From Channa striata (lineage: Eukaryota; Chordata; Actinopteri; Anabantiformes; Channidae), in assembly GCA_033026295.1 (NCBI GenBank), contig CM065182.1, positions 19,528,215 to 19,592,214 on the forward strand: 64,000 nt of DNA, read 5' to 3'. The notes below the pieces were generated by a model, which worked only from the letters and a program-made list of their open reading frames with translations, was not told the DNA's origin and searched no databases. A program made the position numbers and the translations under genes. Shown piece after piece: positions 36,789 to 48,700 of the stretch; position 1 is the first letter of the stretch, and each line of letters begins with the position of its first letter.

Positions 36789-37395
36789 CCACACAGAGTG
36801 CCAACCCCTGCCCATATTCCCCCCCAGTGCCTTCTTCATTACCGACTCCAGTGCTTCTCGGCACCTCAGCCATATGCACAGCGTTGAGGGCCGCCAGTCA
36901 CCCAGCATCACACTAATTAGTTGATAAAGAATTAAGTGGACCTTGAAATTGAAATTGGAAGGAAAAAATGAAATCTAACCATTTTTCCTCCCTCCATTAC
37001 AAAGTTTCCTTCCTCCCCTTGTCATTTCTCCATCCCCAGCTTCAAGCTGGAACACATATTATATGAAATTATTATTCTAGTGGCAGGTAGTGTTTTGAGA
37101 TTTCTGCTCATTCTGAATTTCTCAGAGTTTTCAGCATTAACCAGGGCACGGCAGCTCATGAGAATTTTGCTTTGTTTCACATCCATGTCAGCTAGTGATC
37201 TGACCATATTCCCACACTGAATGAATGATGTGATAAGTTCAACAGTTGACAAGATATTTCATTGGCAAAGGTAAATTGGTTTATGGCACTCACGTGTCTT
37301 GGAACAGAATTCAGTTCAAGCAGGAACAGTTTTTTAAAAACTAGGACATAGATATGTCGGTCCTAATTTGAGCTTTGCCTTCCTTTTTCTTTCAG

Positions 37396-37425
37396 TGTGA
37401 TACTGAGAGTGACCAAGAAGACAAG
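37396..37425 (+). CDS. auts2: 30-nt internal microexon of an auts2-family gene (CDTESDQEDK)
   Basis: A strong acceptor (TTCCTTTTTCTTTCAG, ending 37395) precedes 30 open nucleotides, and the donor GTAAGC follows at 37426. The ten codons read CDTESDQEDK in phase 0 at both ends, so inclusion or skipping keeps the frame. From memory, human AUTS2 has CDSDSDQEEK in its N-terminal half, after a serine-rich segment, and FBRSL1 has CDSESGPDDK. The query shares seven and six positions with these, with mostly conservative changes elsewhere. AUTS2 is a nuclear regulator in variant PRC1 complexes with PCGF3/5, turning them to transcriptional activation through CK2 and P300, and it also acts on neuronal actin. 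A UGC word lies 17-19 nt before the exon, as seen upstream of SRRM4-dependent neural microexons. auts2a, auts2b and fbrsl1 cannot be separated with ten residues. The huge flanking introns favour AUTS2. Confidence 0.6.
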
Positions 37426-38879
37426 GTAAGCCTGCCATTCCTTTTTCATACCATTAAATGTCCCTGCATCCACTACCAAGCTTCAGTGAAATCAGGATAG
37501 TAAGCTATTCTTTAAGACTGGCAGTTTTATGTAATTAGAATCAAACATGCTGTTAGTAACTATTAGAAAACCTTAATTAGCTGCTTAATAATTATACATG
37601 TCTTAATGATGTGCCTGGTCTAATCGAATTGTTTTAGGTTTTCAGAATTTAGATGACATTTATATGAGACTGCTGTGACAGCCCGGGCTGACGTTGCAGT
37701 CATTCTTTTGTTTAAGGTGTAAAACTGACCAGCACAAATGCCATATGAAGTTCAGTGCTTATATAGCTTGTTCACACTTAGCTGTCTCTGTTTTTGTGAC
37801 ACACGACTTCTAATTAAAACTAACACACGCCCTAGAAGTATTTCTGTTGCAATATACTCAACAGCACACACACTGAGATCTGTAACAGCTGCATGCGTTA
37901 CAATGTTGTCCTGTATTTTCAGAGATTCTCTGGTTTTGACAGTTTTACTAAATAAATAACAATGGATTTATAGAATAACCCAAGCCCACAAACTGCACAT
38001 ACAACAATGAAGAAATGGAAAACAGTCCTAAGAGTTTGTAAAACCAGTTGGGGTTTGGTCTGATGGTGCAGACAGTAAAAATTTTATGGAATCAATAAAT
38101 GTATTTGTCTGCATTATTAATAGAGCAAGAGATACAATACTTTACTCTGAGCTGAAAGCTTTAAATTTGTTCTGATGGTTGCACGTGAGACTGTTAAAGG
38201 GCACATCAGATTACATGCTACTCTTTATATCAGGAGGCTTCAATTAAAGATTATTGTAAAAAAAAAACTACAAAATGACAAAAAACTCTTCTGCGTGTTA
38301 TATTGCAGAGCAAGTGTACAGTGGACTTGACAAAAGCTAAAAAGAAGCAGAAATTTTATATTGTATATTAACTGGTAAAACTGTCGGAAAGTGCAAGGTC
38401 TACATCTAGTCATGCATGCAAATTCATCCGCTCAGTGACTGAGCTATAACTGAGATAGAGATAGTTAGGAAAGTCTAATTGTTTTATGCTCCATCATTTT
38501 CAGCCGTCTCTTGAAGATTCACCCCAATTATTTTTTGGTCGCTCTGACAAGGCTACCAGAACTTTTCTCGACAAAATTAAATGATCAAACAAGACAGTAA
38601 TGGAGATGGACAAAAAGTTGCAGACTACGTTGCCTACTGCTCGCCTGTCGTGCCACGACTCCATTTCTTACACTGAGGTCCTCCCAGTCTGGGCATATCT
38701 CATAGATTCTAAGGGCAGCCGTATTATTCATTGACTTCTAACTAGAGATCTAGATCCACTCTAATGATTTAGTAATGCCATTTGCTTGTGCTGTTTAGAC
38801 TGTGCAGCAAATTGAGTCATTACTCAGTGTTGTCGATTTAAATTGCTCCTGTCTCTGTGGCAATTCCTTTTTGTTTCAG
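37426..38879 (+). other. Intron between the two microexons
   Basis: A 1,454-bp interval bounded by GTAAGC and a TTTTTGTTTCAG acceptor. It is AT-rich, with an A9 run near 38260 and no repeat I can name. A decoy acceptor (CATCATTTTCAG, ending 38502) opens a frame of about 27 codons that hits a stop without a donor. It is very short compared with the introns on either side, which groups the two microexons into one cassette. Confidence 0.5.
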
Positions 38880-38897
38880 GAAGAGACAGAGAGCATG
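38880..38897 (+). CDS. Candidate 18-nt microexon (EETESM) of the same gene
   Basis: The acceptor tract CAATTCCTTTTTGTTTCAG ends at 38879, and the donor GTGAGC starts at 38898. The 18 nt between them read GAA GAG ACA GAG AGC ATG, giving EETESM in phase 0, directly compatible with the preceding 30-nt exon. The joined peptide would be a 16-residue acidic Ser/Thr-rich stretch, continuing the character of the upstream decapeptide and offering possible CK2-type sites. I do not remember this insert from mammalian AUTS2, where ASDASSEK follows the decapeptide. It may therefore be an alternative or fish-specific microexon. It is too small to prove by sequence alone and could be a chance pairing of splice signals. 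Confidence 0.45.
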
Positions 38898-40341
38898 GTG
38901 AGCTGTAATCCCCCCAGTGACTGTATTAATTCACCCTGGCTCATGTTACGCTGCTGATGAACAGCACCGACTACACCTTCCTGTCATTGATTAATTGTGT
39001 GTTAAAGTAACAGAGGAGTGAATTAGTAAATAGGGGACCTCTATGACAGGCTGACTCGTGTGTTCTTCCTTGATGCGAGGGAGTAATTGGAGCTTCTACC
39101 CAACACTTTTACCCCCTCCTCAGTGCACATCACCTTTGCCACTATCTGCTTCTACCAGGCACCAGGCACACTCTGCCCACCGCAACTGTTGTCATTTACA
39201 TTCTGTGGACAACACTGTCTACTTTGCAACACCACAGCAGAGAAGGACACAGGAGAGCAGAAACGTTTTAATGGGTCAAATGTATTCAGCTGAGGACAAA
39301 CGTGGCTTATTTAGTTTCCCTTCAAAAGCAGGAAATGGAAAAAGTGTTCCCAGGAGAAATCATGTTCTGCCTGGTGTAGAAGGCCTCTGCCGTGTCGGTG
39401 GGAGCTGCCAGGCTCTGATAAGAGACAGCTATTCGCATCTCAGAGTATGTGTGCGCACAATCCCGTTCAAGTGTTTGTGTGCTTGTGTCTGTGTTTGCAT
39501 TGGAAACTGTCAGAACATTTGCTCATTACAAAGTGACCTGTAGGAGGGGGCCCCCTCCAACGCCACATGTTAATGGCATTCTGGGAGACAGGTAGGAGGC
39601 AGGCTCACTGCAGTCACTCGCCTCACCACACTGGTATTATTAGCTCTACATACATTTTTCTTTAGCATCTCTGCTAAGGCTCCCATCACCACCCCGGTCT
39701 TTCTTCCTGTCGGCCAGTATCAAGCTGCCCAATCAGAGCAAGGTGAACACGTCGACTTGGGTTTATGCCGATGGTAAAAAAAAAAAATATCTAGAGTTTA
39801 GTGTTTATACATCATTAATATATTTTTATTTAGTATTATTTATGCCATCAAATGTGTCTCTGTGCATGTGGCCACATGTCTATACAATAATTATCACCGA
39901 TAGCTCTTTTCATTCATATTATGTTGTACAATTGTATGGTTTGCTTTATTTTCATCCTGTATTGTACAGTGGTGCATCCCTGCGCTGGCATTGAGATGAA
40001 ACAGAATTGCTGGCTGAGGAGCCAGGAACCTGCTTTCAAAGCTTCTCAGTGAGGATGTCCAGCAAAATGTGGTCTTGCACTCATCCTCTCCACAGGCTGT
40101 CCTCTTGGAGGATCCAAGAAGGATCAGATGGTCATTTTTATTGGGTCTAGACAGGACTGGCCTGTTCATTGGGAGCTATTTGTTCCCAGTTATGATGCTC
40201 TGCTTTACTGGCAGGAAAACACACTGAGATAAGCTCCACAGCCTCAGGTGTCTTTCATGTGCATCCAGCAAAGCTCCAATAACGTTTGCTCGTTTCATGG
40301 TGTAGTTAACACCAACAGGTTTTCGAACATCTGAGACCATT
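38898..40341. other. Intronic DNA, no gene seen
   Basis: This contains a 161-codon open frame (39058-39543) without an acceptor or recognisable domain; its tail is a GT-rich stretch giving a Cys/Val run. A run of A lies at 39778-39788. The 40000-40250 stretch is complex but not identified. Confidence 0.45.
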
Positions 40342-40369
40342 TAAGGGGGGGCTGTAAAACCGCCCCTTA
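40342..40369. repeat. G/C-rich inverted repeat (hairpin)
   Basis: Arm TAAGGGGGGG (40342-40351) pairs with CCGCCCCTTA (40360-40369) at nine of ten positions around an 8-nt A-rich loop. It stands out from AT-rich surroundings. No U-run follows and no pre-miRNA-length stem is present, so no RNA gene is called. Confidence 0.6.
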
Positions 40370-43300
40370 GCCTCAACGTGTACGATCCGGAGCTCTAAAA
40401 ACCTTTGTCGATTCTTCTGGGACATTCACACGCACACGATAAGAGGTTTTTTGTGAATGCGAATGCTTTTTGTTTCAAAAATATATGCAGCAAAACATTC
40501 ACTCTACTTTAATATCTTTTGATTAGACTCTAACAGCAGAACTGTTTTGCACCTTTACTTACTGCAATATTCTCAAGAGCACTCAGACACTTAACCATGT
40601 CTGGACAAATGCTAAAGTGATTTTTGCTAGTAAGTGCCACCTTGAAACTGCCAGTCAAATGTTTTAGTATTAATATCGGCTGGTGCTCAAGTTGTTCACC
40701 AATTACTTAGGGCTTTTGTGAAGACAATGACTCTGTGCTGTAATCTACATCACTTTATCACACTGTACTTTTTTGTTATTTTTCTTTCCCTGGCCTCTGG
40801 GCTCATTTTTTTAGAGACCGCACCTTTCGTAAGTGTTATTTACTTGCTCTATCAGCAGCCTCGAGCTGTAAATGCCATTTTGAAAATGCTTTGCGTCTTA
40901 TTAATGGCCGTGCAAGGGACTGCTGTAATTTGCTGTGCTTTGCTCTTATTGGAGGCGAGGGATCTAAGTGGGTGCTTTAAAGCAGCCAAGAGAACCTGTT
41001 TGTCCTTGACATAAAATAAAGATCTGAACTGGTAATATATTTGCTGTTTCTCTTCCTTTATTGTTTTGCTGTGTTTGCCCTCAGGCAATTACAGCAGAAG
41101 AGTCGTGTTTCTCAATCACTCGGCAGCACTGTACATAAACCCATTTTATATCCTCCTCCTCCACCCCCCCAAACCCTCCCTCTTTCCACCGCAGTGGGAA
41201 GGATGAGTAATAAAAAGGAGAGAGCAACTTGTCAGCGCTAAAAGATTATATGTTTTGCCCCTCCAAAGGACGAGAGTAGTGTTTACAGGCTTGAGTGGGT
41301 GCTCGCTAGGCCGAGGCTGAGGCTGATTGCACTAGAGTACCCTGTCAGCCAGTGATTTGTCATGTACTTTATCATCCTTGTCACTCTGCAGAGCGTTGTC
41401 ATAGGTAACGTTCCTGCCTGCCCCCTCCCCCTTCTGTGCTTTGTACCCAGTCAGTGTAGGAAATTTGTATTTACTTTGGGGGAGTGTAATTTGTTCCTCA
41501 TGGATAATATGACCCTTAGCGGAGCCGGATCACGGGTTAGTTGAAGTGATATTTTCCGGTAATGGTAGTCGTACATCATGGCTGTCAGGCCGGGTTAGGA
41601 GGCGAGCACATTACAGCTCCATTTTAGCACTGCAGGCATCTGGGATTATTTTCCATAACCAAGTATGACATGACCGCTCTGCGGAGTGCATTAAATTTTT
41701 ACTAGCTTTTTCCCCTCCCCCAGCAACTTCTGTGGCTTTTCCCCTGGTCTGGGTCTCAGGGCTGCCACAGTGATGGATACCCCAGGAGTCCCAGAAGCCC
41801 TGGCCAAGGTTAGCGAGTGTCACAGACCTACACCGCTCTCCTCCATCCAATAACCAGCAAATCCCTGCTCTCTGGGAGGCGGATGCACACAAGCCCACAG
41901 ATCACCACCACAGACAACTTGAAGCTAGAAGTCACCTCCGCACACACAAACACACCAAACTATACTCGGAAGAAGCTCATTACCGTCGTTATTGTTATTG
42001 TGGATGCAAGAAGGAACCAAAAGATTAGACCTTGAGGTTTAAACCCTTTCCCTACTGACAGACCCATGGACATTTGGAAACTCGTCCTTTCACTTCCACA
42101 AACTGTCTGGATCTTTTCTCTTCTTTTCTATTTCTCTTTTTCTCCACTGTTTTGATTCATCTTCCTTTGGCAGCTAGGTCAGCTGTGTAAATGCCGCCTC
42201 TTGCCAAATGGTCGCCCCCTGTCCCCTGTCTGATAATCAGTAGGGGACAGGGGTGGAGAAGCAGGCGGAGCTCAGTAGGACTCAGCAGATGAGGAATTAA
42301 TGTTGAGATTCCAGGCTGCCAGAGAGCTGCAAGGATGGTACCTGGGTGGGGGAGCTGAAGTGAAAAGAAGATGTAGGAGGATTGAGGGTGGCGATGGATG
42401 AAGGTCTCATAAATGACCGGGTCAGCAGGCAACACACTCCCTTAGAAACACACACACCTGGCTGTCTACCCCCCAACACCCCTTTCTCCTGTCTTACCTC
42501 CCACCTAGTTTAGCCCTCCTGCCCTCCGCCCAAGAGGGTGTAAGGCCACAATGGAGAAGGTCAGCGGAGAGACATTTCACCTCTCACCTGACTTTCTGGT
42601 AATTAAATCAAAGCATGTAATAGACAGAAATGTCCACATCTGTCAATGCACTTTATTGATATTATCTCTTTGTGATCGAGTCGTTCCAACAGATTGCATT
42701 TGTTTTTCTAAATTTACAGTGGTTGCACATTTGTTGGCACTGTGCTCTTGTTAGTTTGTTACATCATACATTTTTTTTGGATTTATTAGGATAATTTTAC
42801 ATTTGGTTACATTTGCTTAAAACCCTTGTGAAGATGGTGTTCATCTAAGCGAATTACATTTGACAAAGTTACAAACACAACACATGCATAAAACGCCCTG
42901 TACGGCCTGTTTTGCAGTACATATGCAGTGAAGCCAGCAGTGCATTAGACATCACTGGAGGAGCGCTGATGATGAGCAGGGCATCATAACCCTCTGCCAT
43001 TCTCCTATATTTTACTGTGGCCCATTTAGAAGGCTGCAGACCTTGCACCTTCTTAGTGTCCCAGCAGGTAAATCGAGCTGTCATAGCATGTCTCCGTGAG
43101 CTACCGCAAACCAAGCCTTGTATAGTATACCAACAACTCCAGGAGTATGCAAACTCTAACTTTGGTATATAACATTACATGTGTTGTACGGTTAAAGAAA
43201 TCAAGTTAGTGAAGTCAAGCCTCAAGTGATGCTGATTACACCGACAAAGCACCAAAGTTCACCTTTCTTCCGAAGCAAGTGAAATGCACTCAGTAAGATT

Positions 43301-45692
43301 TTTTGTATGCCTAAGACATTGTTATTGCTTTTAGATTGCCTCCTGAGGGTTTTTGATTGATTTTGGCATGGAAGTTCTTGGTGGTAAAACACAAACTTGT
43401 AATCCGTTCGACTCTTATCTTGAGACATGAAACTCTACAAGCCCTCATGTGTTACACTTGCCTTTAGAGGGCTCAACCTCACCGTTCATTTATGGCCAAC
43501 AATAAAAGGTAATAATGCACATGTTTGAATAGGACAAGGTTGCCAAGTCCTTGAAATTGAATGGGGGGAAGAAACAGTCACAGCAGTGAATCATGTTTCA
43601 AAGCAATGATTCAATTCCCAGTGCAAGCTAAGAATGCAAGGAATGGAAAATAATTCAATCAGCAACAAAAACCATAAATATGCTGTTTGACTGAGATGTT
43701 CACTGCTGTGGAAAGAAACGTCATTTCCATCTGTTTTGACCTAGAAAAGAAAAATGTCTCAGGCACGTTGTGTACATATATCAAAAACTTTATGAGACTG
43801 GCCACATACAGAGAGGTTTTGAAGTCGAAACACAGCCACAATTGAATAAACATTAAGTCCGGTACATATCAAAGAAAGTAAGAGTATAATGTGGATGACA
43901 TTTTCTACGGTTTAAGTTGTGCACGTATTAAACAGAAATCGATTTTCTTGCAGGAAGACTTCTTAATGAATTGGATATTGAAGGCATGGCATACTATTCG
44001 TTATAACAAAACTATTTTATAGCCAGCTGTTAAGTACATCATTAGCTCTCGCCATACTTCTAATATTGCCACTAATGTTGTTTTAGCGGCACTGTTGGAA
44101 TTGGCCTTAGCTTCAAGCCAAAAATAACACTGATGGTGCCAAATGTGTTGAGTCATACTAAATTATATACATTTTTAACATAATTGACCTGCACAATAAC
44201 AAATGTAGTACATACGGAGGAGGTGACGGGTGCAGGTACTGTAACAAAACAGCGGGCTGTCGGATAAAGGAGTGTGCTCTGGCATAGTGTATGTAAAACC
44301 TTCTGGGTCATGTTAGGCCTGTGGATTTGTGGCCGATCAAGAGTGAGCAGCGTCCTGGCTCCTCAGGTGTCTGTCCTCATTTCTATTTATGAGGCAGTGT
44401 TGCCAGTTACCGGTCTTTAATAATACATGGAGTAAGACCTTGGGTTCAAACCAGAGTCTCTGGAAACAGGCTGCTTACGAAAAAAATTGGCTGTTGTTAT
44501 TCAGGAAGCCCTTTGCAGCTCCTATCTCTTTTCTCTCACACACTCTCTCTTCATCCGTAACTGTCTCTGGATCTGCCCTCTCTCCCTGCTGAGAGTGAGT
44601 TCCCCGACACACCAAGGTTAAACTTTCTCACTGCGCTCGGCGAATGTCAGTCAAGGCCTGGCTAACCTGCACATAAGCCCCCCTGGCAACTGGACCAGTG
44701 ACTCTCGCAGAAACCCTCTGCCCCCTCATTGCCCTTTTGTCAAGCCAATGATTTCTGCAGTCAACTTGCTTCGGAATTGACTGGCTCCTGGCTCCTGCTC
44801 TCCACAGCAGCCTCAGCTCACCCACAGAAAATGGCTTGATACCTGCAACCAAGGCAGGATCATTTCCTCTGCTTCTTGTCAGATGACAATAGCAGACCCA
44901 GTGCACTCTCCACTGGGTGTTAATCATACCAAATAATTAGGGTTTACAGACTGTCGGGCAGTCTCTGTCTGCGGCAGAGAGAATGCAGTAAAATGTTAAC
45001 AGCTGAATGCAAATTTAGTAAAAATATTTCTTTGCACAGTGGGTTTAATACCTTCAAAAGAATAGAGTGAGAACATACAGTAAAAACTGTCTCACTGACA
45101 AAAAATTAACTTTTGGATTGCTCTGAAAAGTCTGGTAAGGATCATTTGACCAGCAGTATTTTTAGTCATGGAAAAAAGGTTGATTGTTACATACCACCGA
45201 AATTACTGCATATGTCTCACAAGCAAATAACTGCTTCTGAGGACCTCGTCCCTAATACCCTGCTGCGTAAGCCACCAGAGGCAGTGAGTCACTACAGAAG
45301 AGGATCCTAAATGAGGGAAATTGAGAGCAGGCCTGTCAGAATGACAACGCTGTCCCAGCATGCACGGCTGCAGCCACAAACAATCCTAATGACATCAGGG
45401 GCTCTGAGGAGAAGCCGTACGCCATCGGCTTTCGGCTCAGGCCAGTCCCCCCACCCGCACCCACCAACCCACACGCACCTACCCTCAAACACACACACTT
45501 CCCTTGCAACCAGCAGCACCACCACACTGCTTGTTAGAGGCAGTGTAATTAGGTGGCAGAGCTTGTTGCAAGTAGCCCAGGTCACAGAGGCATGTCCAAC
45601 CCTTGTCCTGATTGCTCCTTGGGGAATTATTGACAAAACACAAGGATCATTGCATGTTGGGCTCTAATTATGTGTACAAGACATAGATTGCC
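40370..45692. other. Intronic DNA, no gene seen
   Basis: No splice-bounded coding segment or RNA gene. Frames of 92 to 99 codons (40718-41014 +, 41611-41898 -, 42157-42435 -, 44628-44927 -) have no recognisable features. The stretch at 41050-41350 and the stretch at 44570-44940 are complex and moderately GC-rich and may include conserved elements. Confidence 0.45.
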
Positions 45693-45719
45693 CTGGGGAA
45701 ATTAAATGAAATTCCCCAG
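45693..45719. repeat. Short perfect inverted repeat with AT loop
   Basis: CTGGGGAA (45693-45700) and TTCCCCAG (45712-45719) are perfect complements around an 11-nt loop ATTAAATGAAA. The loop itself has homeodomain-like words. It could be a dimeric factor site with wide spacing or a chance hairpin. Confidence 0.6.
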
Positions 45720-48700
45720 CTTGATGGGTCCTCCACACTCCTGGGATCCATTCAGTTTCTTATTAAACTCAGCCATTGTCTGTCTTTATGAGGCTGGTGT
45801 GAGGAGCGAGGCATCACCTAAATGCTTTCGAGTGTCTCTCTTTTCACACTGCCAATACATCAGTGACTCATGGTGGAAAATTGACTGTGAATTGTGACCT
45901 ACACTGAAACGATTGTAAGCATTAAGGCGACACATACATTTAGCTAATTCTCCCTAATTTTGTAAATGTGTGAAGCTGAACACCTGCACGGTGGTTCGAA
46001 GTGTAATCTGTTTTTTGACGCTGCGCCTTGGTCCGGCCAAATCCAAACACCTCTGCTCTAATTCCCCTGGCCCAGATACTTGACAGGAATTGATAGTCTC
46101 CTGTTTGTGCAAATGAAGTGATAACTGGTCTCACCCAGATTACACAAGGCCTAAGTGGTGCTGAGAAAACTTATGGAGATAAATGAATTCATGAGGCGGC
46201 CTGACAGATTCGTAAGAAGCAATGTAATAAGGGATAAATCAAACAGCTACCATTTTGCCTTTGAATGATTTAACATTAAAACTGAGGGAGATGGTAAACC
46301 TCCTCATAGGGGATGAACTCGTGTATGCTAGAGTGGCTGACCCTTATCTATATTTCTCTAACATTCGAATGACAAATGTAAGCAGAGTTTGAACTGCCAG
46401 ACTGTGGGGGCAGACCCAGCACCCCAGAAGTCTGCCCACTGATCAGTCCTTGCTAATAATGGTAATAATTGAGCGTTTTGAATTGTACAATGGTCACTTA
46501 CGAGTGTTTAGGAGGAATCTATTGTCTCTAGGTCTAATAAATGTATCTGCACAATGCGTATATGTAGACACTGAATAAGTCATGTCTATTATAGAACGGA
46601 AGCCACGAACAAAATGACATTAACAATATAAATACTACACAAATGATTATGTGGCTGTAAACGTAGTTAAGTACTGCAGTGCTCGGGAGACTGTTGCCCG
46701 CTGTGAATATCCACCATTGATTGCTCACAAAAAATTTGTGCAATAAGACACCGAATCCTCAGAAAAACACAGACCTTTATGAAATCAGAATAATACAGTG
46801 AAATTTCAGCTAGCCTCATTTATATGAACGACATCGCAACAACACATAGCTCTCTGGTCAGTTAAGCATGGGTAGAGCGAGAGCTGGATCAGCCCATACC
46901 TCCCAGTCCCACATGCCCCGTGGCTATGCAGACAGCCAGCTCACTAGTACAGTGAACACACACACACATTCGGAAAGTGTTACCAAGACCAGCATTCACA
47001 GAATAATTGGCAGAAGATGCAAATGTGCTGGCAGCCGCACTCTGAGGCCAGAGAAAGAATGTGATGTGTTTTGAATTGCAAGTGGAGGTGAGTCACACTG
47101 ACACTGCTGGCCTTAATGATATTTCTACTTGGCAAAGTACACAACCAGGAGAGGAAGACAGAAATAATGTCAGGCTGCAAACTAATAGGAGGATGGCAAT
47201 TGTATGGAGTGAAAATAGAGGAAATATTATTTGCACATGTTTTCTGCACTGAAAAATATGTACTGGTATATCCAAGGATTTCCAAAGAAGTCAATAAATA
47301 TTTGGCAAGGCTCTAAAATTATGATTATTTTTTGTATATAAAAGTAGTAAAATGCTGATGTTTGACCAAAATGTTTAATTTAAATAAACTTACACTGCTA
47401 GTTTTAACCTAATCATAACCACAGCCTCAACTCCAGGCGGTGGTGCCACAGAAAACAGTAAAGAATAACTGTCTTAAGGTGGATGAGCTCAAAGAGTAAA
47501 AGTAAAGGTCCTGATCTGTTTAATCATTTACAAGCATTGTTCTGACTGGGTATCAGTCAAGACTGAATCTGATCCCATATCTACCTAGATGAATTACCTA
47601 TCAGACCCACTCTGCCTACTTCCAACCTCGGGACCAAGGTCCCAGGATCAGCACTGGGCAGTGAAACAAATTTGGGATGGTGGCCAACTGTGTAATGCAA
47701 CTTTTTTGTTCATCAGGTGACACACACTGGCCCAAAAATGACTTAATATTCATAGAGAATCATTGCAAAAGGATCCACTGGGAATTGGTGAAAACTTTTT
47801 TCGGAGCATCACAAACCCTACGAATTCACTCTTTCTGACTTATTGGAATGAGTTAATGTTCCTTGTCTAAAGACTGGAAAAGTGGTTTATTATATTATCA
47901 TACACTTACTCATGTACGTGGGTAGCCAAGAGGAAAAATTGGAGGAGGTTGCTAATGTACATTCTCAAAACAGAGAGTCTTAAAGATCATCTGCATAATG
48001 TGAAGGCTGAAATCCAGGAGATCTGATATCCAGGTCTCATGGATGTGTTATGTTTACCTATGTCTGTATGCTAGACTGTTGGTCAGATAAGCTGTAGCAA
48101 CTGAAGGGCCCACACAATCCAGCCAAGATGTCCACACTGCACCTGTTAAACAATCTTGCCAAAATAAGGCTTATTAATTTTACATTTGTAAATCCTTTTA
48201 AAACACATGAATGTGATGTTTGTACTGTGCACGTAACCATGTGCCACTTTCCAGGGCAACTGTAGTAAAACAAACAATGGTAACCATACTGTGTCAGAGC
48301 TGATCGGATCTGTGTGGGTATACATTTGCAAGATGACAAATGTGCAAATCCAACCATTATGTGTGAAAATGTGAATTTGGCCAAAATATACAAAGTTGTA
48401 CACAAATATTCCGATAAACGTAGACATTTTTTAAAATCACTGCCAGGCTTCGACTTCTTCGTACAGAAACATGTTATGAGCGCAAGGATATACTCACAAG
48501 CGAGTGTGTGGCAGCATGCAAAGTCGTAGGCATACAGTTCTAAATAACAAAGCAAAAGACGTGCCCTTTGGGTGGTGAGATAGCTCATTACCTATGAGCG
48601 ACCTTCCATCTGCACTCATGGCTGCTCTGGGAGCCATTATGATTATGATGGAAATCTCACAAGCCATTACTGGGAGACAGCACAGAGCTCACTGCAGACA

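Larger units (their letters stand above)
1..37395 (+). other. Long intron (3' part) of an auts2-family gene
   Basis: This whole stretch lies upstream of the 30-nt exon beginning at 37396, with no convincing exon before it, so it is read as the 3' part of one intron of at least 37.4 kb. Open frames are short (mostly under 125 codons), occur on both strands and resemble no protein I know. I looked for an exon encoding the serine-rich segment that precedes the acidic decapeptide in AUTS2 and found none. Base composition is AT-rich, with blocks of complex, motif-dense sequence separated by simple DNA. The assignment depends entirely on the exon call at 37396. An undetected small exon could split this interval. 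Confidence 0.5.

Noticed and set aside
38503..38583. Possible exon after CATCATTTTCAG between the two microexons
   Set aside because: The open frame ends in a stop after about 27 codons without a donor site; a decoy acceptor is more likely.
39058..39543. 161-codon plus-strand open frame shortly after the second microexon
   Set aside because: No acceptor in phase, no recognisable domain, and its tail is translated GT-rich simple sequence; not auts2-like.
44440..44460. GGTTCAAACC, resembling a tRNA/SINE B-box
   Set aside because: No A-box at the right distance upstream and no cloverleaf or tRNA-like body around it.
47470..47870. Possible unidentified dispersed repeat
   Set aside because: It has the look of an old repeat, but I could not name a family, find ends or see terminal repeats, so it is mentioned only within the surrounding interval.
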